From CATOSP01 sp965204715 (GTDB lineage: Bacteria; Chloroflexota; Dehalococcoidia; Lucifugimonadales; UBA3495): a stretch of DNA of 64,000 nucleotides. A program made the position numbers and the translations under genes. Where the stretch lies: the NCBI GenBank assembly GCA_965204715.1, contig OZ242009.1, positions 2,852,001-2,916,000 of the forward strand. Reading direction: 5' to 3'. The stretch's first letter is position 1. The number at the start of each line of letters is the position of its first letter. The notes under the pieces were generated by a model that was given only the letters and a program-made list of their open reading frames with translations, was not told the origin of the DNA and did no database searches. This document shows, piece after piece, positions 17,634 to 26,103 of this stretch.

Positions 17634-18779
17634 TCAGTCGATGGGCACTGCCACTTTCTCGACATCGAAGCCGTAGAGTGACGCGGCGGCCCCGCCGACG
17701 ATGCTGGCCTGCTCCTGGACGGGCACGCCTTTCAGAATCTCGCTCAGCACTTCCCGGGAGCGGGGGAAGGTGGACTCGGAGTGGGGATAATCGCTGCCCC
17801 ACATGAGACGGTCAACGCCGATGATGTCGCGCAGCCGGATGCCGACGGCGTCCTCCTGGAAGCTGAGATACACGTTGTTGCGGAAGAAGTCGCTGGGGCG
17901 CGCATCGTCCTTGAAGCGGTAGGAGGCTTCCTCCTGCCGCTCAATATAGGTGTAGTCCATCGAGTCCAGCAGATAGGGGACCCACGAAAGCTCAAACTCG
18001 ACGATGGCCAGCTTGAACTTCGGATATCGCTCGAACACTCCGGAAAAGATGATGTCGCACATTGATGTCGCCGGGTAGAAGACCTTGGTGGCCCGGCCGC
18101 TGGCGTCGCGGACAGAGGTTGCGCCCGCGCCCCTACTGCGTCCCTCCCGGCGCGTGGCGGTGTGCAGGCTGACCGGCATATCCAGATCCTGGGCCGCAGC
18201 CCAGAAGGGTTCGTACTCCGGGTTATCGTAACGCCGGTGTTCCCGCGGGTACTCGGAAATCATCGCCCCCGCCATGCCCAGCCCGGCGCAGCGTTCCAAC
18301 TCGGCTACGCCCTCGGAGACATCATCCAGGTTGATCATGGCCACGCCTTTGAGACGGTCGGGGTTGGTGGAACAGAATTCCGCCAGCCAGTCGTTGTAGG
18401 TGCGGAAGATGGCCGACATCAGGCGGGAGTCGGCAACCCTGAAGTAGAAAAGCCCCTGCGATGGGTAGAGCAGTTCGCCGGAAACCCCGTCAATCTTCAT
18501 GTCGCGGATGTGTTGGCCGGGGTCGTACCCGCCGGCATGAACATCCTCGAAGCGCCCGTGAGCCGAAATCTGTTCCGGGTTCTGAAAGCGCGCTCCGGCG
18601 TTGGAAATGAGGCCGATGCCGGCGATCATCTGGTCATCTTCGACCACCAGATGGTCCACTTCTCCCACCCGCTGCATTCGCGGCGCGCGGTCCCGGAATT
18701 CCGTGTCGATGCGCTCAGTCCACAGGTCGGGCGGCTCGAATACGTGGGAATCCGAGGATATGACGAGGAGATTGTCCAT
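17634..18779 (-). CDS. amidohydrolase 2 (ACMSD-like) family protein
   Basis: A 381-residue TIM-barrel metal-dependent hydrolase or decarboxylase related to aminocarboxymuconate-semialdehyde decarboxylase. ISSDSHVFEPPDLWTERI at the N-terminus is its metal-binding start (here D-x-H). PVSLHTATRREG near residue 205 gives a His ligand. LMWGSDYPHSESTFPRSREV near residue 330 contains the catalytic Asp and the Ser-rich loop of the family. Such proteins in this lineage often act on aromatic or carboxylated intermediates. ATG at 18779 follows GGAGGCCGGT. Confidence 0.88.
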   Translation of the reverse strand: MDNLLVISSDSHVFEPPDLWTERIDTEFRDRAPRMQRVGEVDHLVVEDDQMIAGIGLISNAGARFQNPEQISAHGRFEDVHAGGYDPGQHIRDMKIDGVSGELLYPSQGLFYFRVADSRLMSAIFRTYNDWLAEFCSTNPDRLKGVAMINLDDVSEGVAELERCAGLGMAGAMISEYPREHRRYDNPEYEPFWAAAQDLDMPVSLHTATRREGRSRGAGATSVRDASGRATKVFYPATSMCDIIFSGVFERYPKFKLAIVEFELSWVPYLLDSMDYTYIERQEEASYRFKDDARPSDFFRNNVYLSFQEDAVGIRLRDIIGVDRLMWGSDYPHSESTFPRSREVLSEILKGVPVQEQASIVGGAAASLYGFDVEKVAVPID

Positions 18780-18923
18780 ACCGGCCTCCTGGCTCCCGCG
18801 GCAGCAAGGTCGCTCGCGGGCGTGATGCGTTCAGTTGATGCCCTATTCTAACATCGCCTTCCGGGCAACAGGGTCCACGCGGGCTTCCTGCTAGGGCCAG
18901 GACTTGTTTCCGGGGTCGCCTTC

Positions 18924-19703
18924 CTAGTCCCGGCACTCCGGTGTCAGCCCCGCGTTTTCGCAAAAGGCAAGCAGCATCTCCCTGGACTGGGCTTCGTATA
19001 TCGGAGCGTAGGCTGCGAACTCCCGGAGGTTGGTCTCGGCCTCCAGCACAGGATCGAAGAGGGGACCCATCTTACTGTAATCGTCCGCCAGCTCCCGGTC
19101 CCAGACCCGCAGCTCGTTGAGCGTCAGTTGAGGCTCGAACTGGAACCCGTAGGAGATGCCGTACCGGAAGGCCAGGCTCTGCCTCTTGAACGTCCCGTCC
19201 CGGCACAGCATATAGCCATAGGCCAGTTCGGTAGCACCGGGTGGAACGGTGAATGACTCGCCGTGCAGGGTCGGGACCAGGGGCACCCGCAGCTTGCCGA
19301 ACACCGGGTCCCGGCTCCCTTCCCCGGTGATCCAGATTTTGCGCAGCCCGAACTCATAGCCACCCGTGGGCCCCACCTTCCCGTCCAGGGCGCGGGCCAT
19401 CAACTGCGCTCCCAAGCATACCCCGAAGACCGGCGTCCCCGACGTCATGGCCTCGGCCATGAACTTCCGCTCCGAGCGCAGCGCAGGGTAGCAGTCGTTG
19501 GCCGATTGGGGACCGCCAAGGGAGATGATCAGGTCAATCTCCCCCAGGTCCGGCGGGTTGAACTCGTGGAAGTCGGGCGCGCTGTCGAAAACGTTGAGCG
19601 GGCGGAGTTCAAAGCCAAGCTCGACCAGGGCCGAGGTATAGTTTTCGGCCAGGGTCTCGGGCTCGGCATGGCGTATTATCAGCGCTAGTTTCGACGTCTG
19701 CAT
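18924..19703 (-). CDS. class I glutamine amidotransferase-like protein, catalytic His missing
   Basis: A 259-residue GMP-synthase-like amidotransferase domain protein. GVCLGAQLMARAL near residue 90 holds the nucleophile Cys, and SLGGPQSANDCYPAL near residue 60 is the usual oxyanion loop. The distal catalytic dyad, normally QFHPE, reads QFEPQ near residue 180, so both His and Glu are replaced. LHGESFTVPPGATELAYG matches the family just before it. Without His, glutaminase activity is doubtful; binding, a hydrolase using another base, or decay are possible. ATG at 19703 follows GGGGGT; an in-frame GTG lies at 19718. Confidence 0.82.
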   Translation of the reverse strand: MQTSKLALIIRHAEPETLAENYTSALVELGFELRPLNVFDSAPDFHEFNPPDLGEIDLIISLGGPQSANDCYPALRSERKFMAEAMTSGTPVFGVCLGAQLMARALDGKVGPTGGYEFGLRKIWITGEGSRDPVFGKLRVPLVPTLHGESFTVPPGATELAYGYMLCRDGTFKRQSLAFRYGISYGFQFEPQLTLNELRVWDRELADDYSKMGPLFDPVLEAETNLREFAAYAPIYEAQSREMLLAFCENAGLTPECRD

Positions 19704-19790
19704 TCGACTACCCCCCACATCGCTATGATGCGGCGCTCCACCGAGGCGGCACGCCGCCCCCCATCCGTCGTGGGCTTGCGGTCCGGGACT

Positions 19791-20009
19791 TCAGTGTTGC
19801 CTGCGGGTCATCGACGGCCAGTCCAGGTCTCCCGGTCCCGGAGGAATCGCGCCTCTCAGGAAACTGACCCAGAGGTCTATAGTGGTAACGCGGCCGTCGT
19901 AGTCTGCCGTGACGCCTTTCCACTTGCCGATGGGATTGTCGATCATCCAGTAGTCTTCATATTTGGTCCATGCATCTCCCCGGCTGGAGTTGTACAGGGC
20001 ATCAGGCAC
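19791..20009 (-). pseudogene. fragment of a secreted leucine-rich-repeat protein
   Basis: The minus strand encodes a short frame reading DALYNSSRGDAWTKYEDYW, then GKWKGVTADYDGRVTTIDLW and GAIPPGPGDL. This matches the start of the plant-type LRR proteins of Chloroflexota, where ALYNATNGDNWT-like cap sequences precede GxIPxxLGxL repeats. After one repeat the frame stops, and no further repeats follow. An in-frame stop lies about 20 codons upstream. It is best read as a remnant of a once larger gene. Confidence 0.5.
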
Positions 20010-20490
20010 GGCCGGTCCACGGACGCCATCGCGTCCTCACCAACATTCACCCGTCGGCAGCAGGCGTTTGCTTGAGGCCATTTCCAGTTCCTTCCTCTGG
20101 GCCATGCCCCGCCATTTTGGGTCCCATCCATTGTCGCTCATCCAAAGGATATATTCCCAGATATCCTTGATCAATGCGCCACACAGGCAGTTACCGACCC
20201 TACTCCTACCCACAGATCAAGGGCGAGCACACTCCGCGGCCACCGCGCCAGCCATGCCCTGCCCAACTCCGCATCCTGGGCGCCTGCCCAAGCGGCCGGC
20301 CTCCAAATTGCTCCAATTACCATAACGAAATTGTTGAAAGTGGTCTGTCTTCTTGGATAACGTCTAAATTACTCCGAATCGAGTGGCGGCGCAGACGCGG
20401 CCTTCCTGCGCCCTGAGAACCTGCCGTGACGTGGTGAAGTGCCTTTCGGCTAACTGATTCATCGGTCTAGCACTGTGGGGTAGGAGTGAG
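20010..20490. other. intergenic region upstream of the cadherin-domain gene
   Basis: No supported gene. The right half is AT-richer and contains the palindrome AATTGCTCCAATT at 20306-20318, with ATAACGTCTAAATTACTCCG about 35 bases later. Both elements recur before the solute-binding-protein gene at 24847. It presumably includes the promoter of the surface protein that begins at 20491. Confidence 0.5.
20306..20318. repeat. palindrome AATTGCTCCAATT, copy 1
   Basis: AATTG-CTC-CAATT is a perfect 5-bp inverted repeat. It is duplicated exactly at 24556-24568. Each copy is followed by an ATAACGTC(T/C)AAATT element and, 180-290 bases on, by the start of an exported or lipid-anchored protein gene. 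It may be a shared operator or part of an old IS end. Confidence 0.5.
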
Positions 20491-23400
20491 GTGGTGTCCA
20501 TGAGTCGTAGAGCGTTCCTTGCAGCGGTTGGCCTTTTTTCCGTCCTGTCAGTCGTTCTCTGGTTGGCGACCGGCGTTGGATACGCTCTGGCCGATTCCAC
20601 ATCCTTCAGCGAGTCCAATGTGGGGACCCGCCCCGGACAGGTACAACAGAACCGCCCGCCCCGGTTTACGGACTCTGGCAACAACCGGAGCGTGGCCGAG
20701 AACACCCCTGCGGGCCAAAACATCGGCGCGGCGGTTGTCGCTACGGATGCCGACGGCGACACCCTGACCTACTCGCTGGGCGGTACGGACGCCGCGTCCT
20801 TCGACATCGTGGCAACGTCGGGCCAGTTGCGGACCAATGCAGCCCTGGACTACGAAACCAAGAACAGCTACACCGTGACGGTCGCCGTCACCGACCTGTC
20901 CAGCGCCTCGGACACTATTACGGTGAACATCCAGGTTGCCGACGTGGACGAGGATGGGGAGATTACCTTCTCCCCGGTACAGCCTGAGGCGTACACCGGG
21001 CTGGTGGCCACGCTGGCCGACGATGACACTGTCGTGTCAATTCAGAGCTGGCAATGGGAGATTTCCGGGAACAGCACCTGGACCACCATAGCCGGGGCTA
21101 CGACTGGGACCTATGTGCCCCTTGACAGCGATGTGGGTAAATACCTGCGGGTTACGATCACTTACACCGATGGGCACGGCCCCGGCAAGACCGCTACGGC
21201 GACGACTACGCATATGGTGGCGGAAGAGGAAGAGGACGATGACGAGCACGAGGGTCCCGTATTCTCCACCGATACGGCCCAGCGCAGCATCGCCGAGAAC
21301 GCGGCGGCCAATACCAACATCGGCAGTCCGGTGACGGCCTCCGGGCCGGCAGCCGGAGAGAACCTGACCTACACCCTTGGCGGCACGGATGCCGCGTCCT
21401 TTGCCATCGTGGCAACGTCCGGCCAGTTGCAGACCAAGGCCGCCCTGGACTACGAGACCAGGAGCAGCTATACGGTGATGGTTACCGTCACCGACCAGCT
21501 CGGCGGTTTCGATACCATAACGGTGAACATTGCCGTCACCAACGTCGACCCCCCCGGGAAGCCCGGCACGCCCACGGTGGCGGCGGCTTCCGTCGGTGGA
21601 CACAGCACCCTGTCGGTGACATGGGCCGCTCCCGCCAACGCCGGGACTGCCATAAGCGGTTACAACGCGCAATACCGGGCAGGGACCGGCGGGGCCTGGT
21701 CCGGTATTGCGCGGAGTGTGTCCGGCACGGCTGCGACGGTCTCCGGCTTGACTCCCGGCACCACATACCAAGTGCAGGTACGGGCCTACAACTCCGAGGG
21801 CGCCGGTCCCTGGTCAGACCCTGGTCAGGGCAGGACCGCCGCCCGGCAGCAAGGTGAAGTTCTCGGCGGCAGTGGCGGCGGTACGCAGTCTACGGCCTGT
21901 GCGCCCGGCATCGGCTTCCGGACGGGGATCCCCTTTACTTTCACTGCCGCCAAGGGCGGTGAGGACCCGCCGGTCCTGTTGATGGAAGTCTGGAACCGGG
22001 AACTCTGCGGGATGGACTTCAAGGTTTCCAGCGGCGCGAAATGGCTTTCCTTTTCCCCTGCCTCGGGCAGGTCCGAAGGCGCGCACCAACAGAGGTTGAT
22101 TAGAGTTTCGGCCGACATTTCCGGCCTTGGCGTTGGCACGCATACGGCGGCCATCAGGATTACCGCACCGGGGAGCAGCAACTCGCCGCAGACCGTCAGC
22201 GTGAGTCTGGCCATTACAGAGCCGGTCCCTCTCAAGCCCGACAACTGCCAGGAACGCACAGTTATTGAGTCTTCGGACGGCACGCTCCGCGTGGTAGTCC
22301 CTCCCAACTCCGCGCCCTGCGATACGGGTATCACGGTAGAGAGTCTGGATGCGGACTCCCGGAAGACGCCGGAGGGGAAGAGCGTTGAGGTTGTGCGGGT
22401 GGGCGAAGTGTCCGCTGCTTCGGCGGACTCCCGCATCAATGCCGCGTTGTGGGCGCTCCTGCCCGGAGACAGGGTTTCCGGGTGCGCGGAAGCCGCGGCG
22501 GCCATGTACCGGGTGGACGGCGATTCGTGGGACTTGCTGACGTTTCGCTGCGAATCGGACACACAAGGCCATATTTGGGCAGTGTCGCCGCTGGCGAGCT
22601 TCGGCGTTTATGCCGTAACGCTGCTCGTACCTTCGGCGGAAGCCGTCATCATTGATAGGGGTCCTGGGCCGGAAGCGGGAGATGGGGGAACCAACGGTAT
22701 CCTGGATTCGCAGGGGCCGGAAGATTCGCAGGGGCCGGGAGCAGGCGCTGCGGGAACCAACGGCACCCTGGATTCGCAGGGGCCGGGAGATTCGCAGGGG
22801 CCGGAAGCAGGAGATGGGGGAACCAACGGCACCCTGGATTCGCAGGTCCCGTGCCGTATCCTGGTGGCCCCGGAGCCGCCGTCTCCAGAGGCGGAGACCT
22901 GCCAGTGGGTGACCATCCCGGGCCAGGCGCCTGCGGAAGAGAGAACATCGTGCCAGCAGTTGATAGTCCCCGGCGGGTCCAGCCCGGAGGCGGAGACATG
23001 CCAGCGGCTGATCGTCCCGGGCCAGGCGCCTGCGGAAGAGAGAACATCGTGCCAGCAGTTGACAGTCGCCGGCGGGTCCAGCCCGGGGGCGGAGACATGC
23101 CGGTGGATGGTCGTCCCGGGCCAGGCGCCTGCGGAAGAGAGAACATCGTGCCGGCAGCTGATAATCCCCGGCCGGTCCAGCCCGGAAACCGGGGCGAATA
23201 CATCCGAGTGCGTCATAACCCTGACAGACCCGGCGACACGGCCGGAAGCCGCGGCTGTGCCGGACGGCGGCCCGGGTGTTGCCGCGGCCGCTGAATCGGC
23301 TCCTCCGGTCTCCTCCCCCGAGGCTCCGGCGGAGGGCGGGACCGGGATGACGCTGCCAGGACCCGTTTCCCTGCCCCTGCCGGGTGACCTGGCCTCGTGG

Positions 23401-23508
23401 ATGCCCTGGTATGCGGCGGCCGGCGTCATGGCGGTACTGACGCTGCTGATCACCATCTTATTGGGAACGCACCTGCGGCGGCGGCTGGCCAGGACCGCGG
23501 GCCAGTGA
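20491..23508 (+). CDS. secreted cadherin/FN3 surface protein with C-terminal anchor
   Basis: A 1005-residue exported protein. Residues 1-35 are a signal peptide (SRRAFLAAVGLFSVLSVVLW). Two cadherin-type repeats follow (about 52-155 and 255-355, each with RSVAEN or RSIAEN, LDYET and SYTVTV). Between them is an Ig-like segment with YTDGHGPGKTATA. Next come an FN3 domain (about 360-450), a BACON-like beta domain (about 480-575), a Pro-rich tandem-repeat stalk (about 720-900), and a membrane helix near 968-993 ending in RRRLARTAGQ. Ca-dependent adhesion at the cell surface is inferred. The start could be GTG 20491, GTG 20494 or ATG 20500; GGAGTGAG favours one of the GTGs. Confidence 0.85.
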   Translation: MVSMSRRAFLAAVGLFSVLSVVLWLATGVGYALADSTSFSESNVGTRPGQVQQNRPPRFTDSGNNRSVAENTPAGQNIGAAVVATDADGDTLTYSLGGTDAASFDIVATSGQLRTNAALDYETKNSYTVTVAVTDLSSASDTITVNIQVADVDEDGEITFSPVQPEAYTGLVATLADDDTVVSIQSWQWEISGNSTWTTIAGATTGTYVPLDSDVGKYLRVTITYTDGHGPGKTATATTTHMVAEEEEDDDEHEGPVFSTDTAQRSIAENAAANTNIGSPVTASGPAAGENLTYTLGGTDAASFAIVATSGQLQTKAALDYETRSSYTVMVTVTDQLGGFDTITVNIAVTNVDPPGKPGTPTVAAASVGGHSTLSVTWAAPANAGTAISGYNAQYRAGTGGAWSGIARSVSGTAATVSGLTPGTTYQVQVRAYNSEGAGPWSDPGQGRTAARQQGEVLGGSGGGTQSTACAPGIGFRTGIPFTFTAAKGGEDPPVLLMEVWNRELCGMDFKVSSGAKWLSFSPASGRSEGAHQQRLIRVSADISGLGVGTHTAAIRITAPGSSNSPQTVSVSLAITEPVPLKPDNCQERTVIESSDGTLRVVVPPNSAPCDTGITVESLDADSRKTPEGKSVEVVRVGEVSAASADSRINAALWALLPGDRVSGCAEAAAAMYRVDGDSWDLLTFRCESDTQGHIWAVSPLASFGVYAVTLLVPSAEAVIIDRGPGPEAGDGGTNGILDSQGPEDSQGPGAGAAGTNGTLDSQGPGDSQGPEAGDGGTNGTLDSQVPCRILVAPEPPSPEAETCQWVTIPGQAPAEERTSCQQLIVPGGSSPEAETCQRLIVPGQAPAEERTSCQQLTVAGGSSPGAETCRWMVVPGQAPAEERTSCRQLIIPGRSSPETGANTSECVITLTDPATRPEAAAVPDGGPGVAAAAESAPPVSSPEAPAEGGTGMTLPGPVSLPLPGDLASWMPWYAAAGVMAVLTLLITILLGTHLRRRLARTAGQ
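22669..22850 (+). repeat. coding 66-base tandem repeat, about 2.8 copies
   Basis: Units begin at 22669, 22735 and 22801, exactly 66 bases (22 codons) apart, within the surface-protein gene. They encode Gly-rich units containing GGTNGTLDSQGP. The regular period at both DNA and protein level suggests recent slippage or recombination and a variable-length stalk. Confidence 0.85.
22893..23190 (+). repeat. coding 99-base tandem repeat, about 3 copies
   Basis: The sequence CCTGCGGAAGAGAGAACATC recurs at 22930, 23029 and 23128, a strict 99-base (33-codon) period. Each unit encodes PAEERTSCQQL followed by a GGSSPEAETC-type segment, so every unit carries two Cys. These may form disulfides that stiffen the stalk. 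Confidence 0.85.
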
Positions 23509-23781
23509 TCAAAGCGCCCGCCCGGCGGCCCGGCGGTCAGTCCGTATGCGGTCAGCACGGCTGCGCCACAGCGGACCGGACGTCTTCCTTGGGAGAGCTT
23601 ACCTTGGAGAACTTACCCGCGGAGAGCTTGCCTGCCACGAGGCGCAGGGGAAGGAATCCACCACATCAGACCAGCGGCACCTGTATCGGCCCTAGATCAG
23701 GTCTATAGGAAGTGGCACGGAGGAGAGTTCGTCAGATAGTCCACGCATGTAATCGTTCATATCAGAGAGGGAAGATGCGAC
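23509..23781. other. intergenic region with short imperfect repeats
   Basis: Between the surface-protein gene and a truncated secreted gene. Around 23592-23632 three imperfect repeats of about 15 bases are seen (GGAGAGCTTACC, GGAGAACTTACC, GGAGAGCTTGCC). No gene is supported. The right end presumably carries the promoter of the broken gene at 23782. Confidence 0.4.
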
Positions 23782-23925
23782 ATGTTTATACTCTCGCGGG
23801 TTCGCACACCTCTACTGTTCCTCGCGCTCTGCGCCGTGATCCTCATTCCGGTTGGTTTCGCCGTATCCGCAGATACGACCAATGAGGTGGAACCCATTAT
23901 TGGGACAGGACCAGGGTCGGGTTAA
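23782..23925 (+). pseudogene. N-terminal fragment of a secreted protein, probably broken near an IS3-type element
   Basis: ATG at 23782 opens a 47-codon frame with a classic signal peptide: positive start (MFILSRVRT), hydrophobic core PLLFLALCAVILIPVGFAV, then SADTTNEVEP. A stop follows directly, and 60 bases later the degenerate IS3 transposase begins on the other strand. A purine-rich AGAGAGGGAAG precedes the ATG. It is read as the surviving 5' end of an exported protein gene whose remainder was lost next to the mobile element. Confidence 0.5.
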
Positions 23926-23986
23926 GTGAGAATCCCGGCTCTCCTGCCAGTGATTCGGTCCCTCTCCCGGTGAACACCTCCTTCCA

Positions 23987-24566
23987 TCAGACTCCCCCAG
24001 ACTCCCCTACTACAACACCCTGGTCCCCGTGGAAGACCTCGGCCGGGGTCCGGCAGCCCAGGGCCTGATGTGGCCTGATCCCGTTGTAGAACCCGGAAGT
24101 AGTCTTCCAGTCCCAACTGGGCCTCCAGGGCGCTGGCGGAGGCTTTCAGGTACACCTCCTCGTACTGCACCGTTCTCCATAGACGCTTCACGAAGATGTT
24201 GCCGGAGTACCGTCCCTTCCCGTCCATGCTGATCCTCACGCCGCGGTCCTGCAGAATCCGGATGAACTCCAGGCTGGTGAACTGGCTACCCTGGCCGGTG
24301 TTGAACACCGACGGCTGGCCCTGGCCAAGGCCAGCCGGCAGCGCCTCGGCGCAGAATGCGGCGTCCAGGGTGTTGGATAGCCGCCAGGCCACCATGTACC
24401 GGCTGTGCCAGTCCATCACCGCCGCCAGATAGAGGGCCCTACGGTTCATGGGCAGGCAGGTGATGTCCGCGTCCCACACCTGATTGGGCCGGGTGATTCT
24501 CACATTCCTCAAACACCTGGGGTGGGAAGGGGGAGGTGTCAGTGTGGGATTGTTAAATTGCTCCAA
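23987..24566 (-). mobile_element. degenerate IS3-family transposase (rve domain), truncated and frameshifted
   Basis: The frame from 24566 encodes the integrase core of an IS3-type OrfB: ITRPNQVWDADITCLPMN carries the first catalytic Asp. The second, normally FNTDQGSQ, reads FNTGQGSQ. The Glu, normally DNxFVERLW, reads GNIFVKRLW. A frameshift near 24090 moves the tail into another frame, where RPHQALGCRTPAEVF can still be read, ending at 23987. The N-terminal half and OrfA are absent. The element is therefore dead. Clear terminal repeats were not identified. Confidence 0.85.
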
Positions 24567-24568
24567 TT
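24556..24568. repeat. palindrome AATTGCTCCAATT, copy 2
   Basis: Identical to 20306-20318. Here it directly abuts the truncated 5' end of the transposase relic and lies 280 bases before the solute-binding-protein gene. ATAACGTCCAAATT follows near 24608 and TCTAAATTACTC near 24635, as in the first copy. The 24569-24846 interval holds no gene. Confidence 0.5.
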
Positions 24569-24846
24569 GTCTTTACATAAAGGTTGAATCTATATCATTT
24601 TGTGCTATAACGTCCAAATTGGCCTTGTAGCTTCTAAATTACTCTGGCCGGAGATGGCGCGGGCTTGGCCCCAAGGCGGCCTGCCAGGGCGGTTTGACGT
24701 GAATCCGGGTTTAGCACCAGCGCCCAGGCATAGCTCATACGGACTTACCCAGTACAGCAGAGAGAGATAGTCGCGCACTCCGGAACTCCATCCGGCCAGA
24801 CGGTCAATTTGCTTATCCAAACATCTTACCGGGGGATGGTCATAGA

Positions 24847-26103
24847 ATGACAAGAATCAGAGCCTCTTTTTTCCGCATCCTGATGACGGTCATGATGCTT
24901 GCCCTGCTATCAGTGGTCCTGGGGACGGCCTGCCAGGACACCGGGGAGGAGGTCTCGACACCCGCAGGCGATGCCGGGGCGACTGACGCGGCCATGATGG
25001 ACGAGGGAGTCCCCGGCGTGTCGGACTCCCGGGTCCTGTTCGGGCAGTCGGCAGCGTTCAGCGGCCCGGCGCAGGCGCTGGGCCAGGGGATGCGGCTGGG
25101 AATCCAGGCGGCGTTCCACGAACAGAACCAGGCGGGCGGGGTGCATGGCCGGATGCTGGAGCTGATAACCCTGGACGACCAATATGAGCCGCACCTGGCC
25201 TATGGCAACACGCTGAACCTGATCAACAGGGAACGGGTTTTCGCGCTGATCGGAGAGGTGGGAACACCCACGTCCCGCTCGGCGTCGCCATTGGCCAACG
25301 CGGAAGATGTGCCATTCATCGCGCCCTTTACCGGCGCCGGTTTCCTCCGGGAGGCCGAGCTGGAGAACGTGGTGAACCTGCGGGCTTCGTACCACCAGGA
25401 GGCGGAGGAGATGGTGGCGCGGCTGACCGAGGACCTGGGGATAACCCGGGTCGCGGTGATGTACCAGAACGACTCCTACGGCCAGTCCGGGCTGGACGGG
25501 GTGGTTGACGCGCTGAGGCAGCGCGGCCTGGAGCCGGTGGCGTCCTGGTACTACCAGCGCAACAGCGACGCGGTAAAAGCCGCGGTTTTCAACATCGTGG
25601 AAGCCAATCCCGAGGCTGTCATCATGATTGGGGCGTACGCTCCGGTGGCCAAGGCGATTACCGTGACCCGGGAGGACATAGACCCCATATTCATGGCGGT
25701 GTCCTTTGTGGGCAGCAACGCACTGGCGCAGGAGCTGGGGCCGGAAGGGGCCGGAGTTTACGTCACCCAGGTGGTGCCGCTGCCCGATGATACCGGCGTT
25801 CCCGCGGTCGCCGCCTACCGGGCTGCGCTGAAGGCGTTTGACGCCAATGCCGTGCCGGGGTTCGTCTCCCTGGAGGGCTACCTGGCGGGGCGGCTGGCAA
25901 TCGCGGGTCTCGAGAAGTGCGGCGGGGACGTCAGCCGCGACTGCTTCCTCGACGCGCTGCGAAACTCCGGGACGATTGACCTTCACGGGCTGACCCTCCG
26001 GTACGGCCCGGGCGACAACCAGGGGTCGGACGCGGTGTTCGTGACCGTGATCGGAGATGACGGGAATTACCACCTGGTGGACAATCTGGGAGGTGGGCGG
26101 TGA
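24847..26103 (+). CDS. branched-chain amino acid type ABC substrate-binding lipoprotein
   Basis: A 418-residue LivK-like (type I periplasmic-binding) protein. A membrane leader ends at LGTAC, with Cys 29 the probable lipidation site, followed by a Gly/Ala/Asp linker. The first lobe begins LFGQSAAFSGPAQALGQGM and continues GIQAAFHEQNQAGGVHGRML; the second lobe includes VAVMYQNDSYGQSGLDGVV. No permease or ATPase gene is nearby. Instead its stop codon overlaps the start of a membrane sensor gene. That arrangement recalls TorT-TorS, where a binding protein signals to a helical sensor rather than feeding a transporter. Ligand unknown. Confidence 0.88.
   Translation: MTRIRASFFRILMTVMMLALLSVVLGTACQDTGEEVSTPAGDAGATDAAMMDEGVPGVSDSRVLFGQSAAFSGPAQALGQGMRLGIQAAFHEQNQAGGVHGRMLELITLDDQYEPHLAYGNTLNLINRERVFALIGEVGTPTSRSASPLANAEDVPFIAPFTGAGFLREAELENVVNLRASYHQEAEEMVARLTEDLGITRVAVMYQNDSYGQSGLDGVVDALRQRGLEPVASWYYQRNSDAVKAAVFNIVEANPEAVIMIGAYAPVAKAITVTREDIDPIFMAVSFVGSNALAQELGPEGAGVYVTQVVPLPDDTGVPAVAAYRAALKAFDANAVPGFVSLEGYLAGRLAIAGLEKCGGDVSRDCFLDALRNSGTIDLHGLTLRYGPGDNQGSDAVFVTVIGDDGNYHLVDNLGGGR

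Noticed and set aside
22669..23190. Regular repeats considered as a CRISPR array
   Set aside because: The units are directly joined without unique spacers, keep reading frame, and lie inside a coding gene.
24847..26103. Binding protein taken as part of a branched-chain amino acid importer
   Set aside because: No permease or ATPase gene is adjacent; the coupled gene encodes sensor modules instead.
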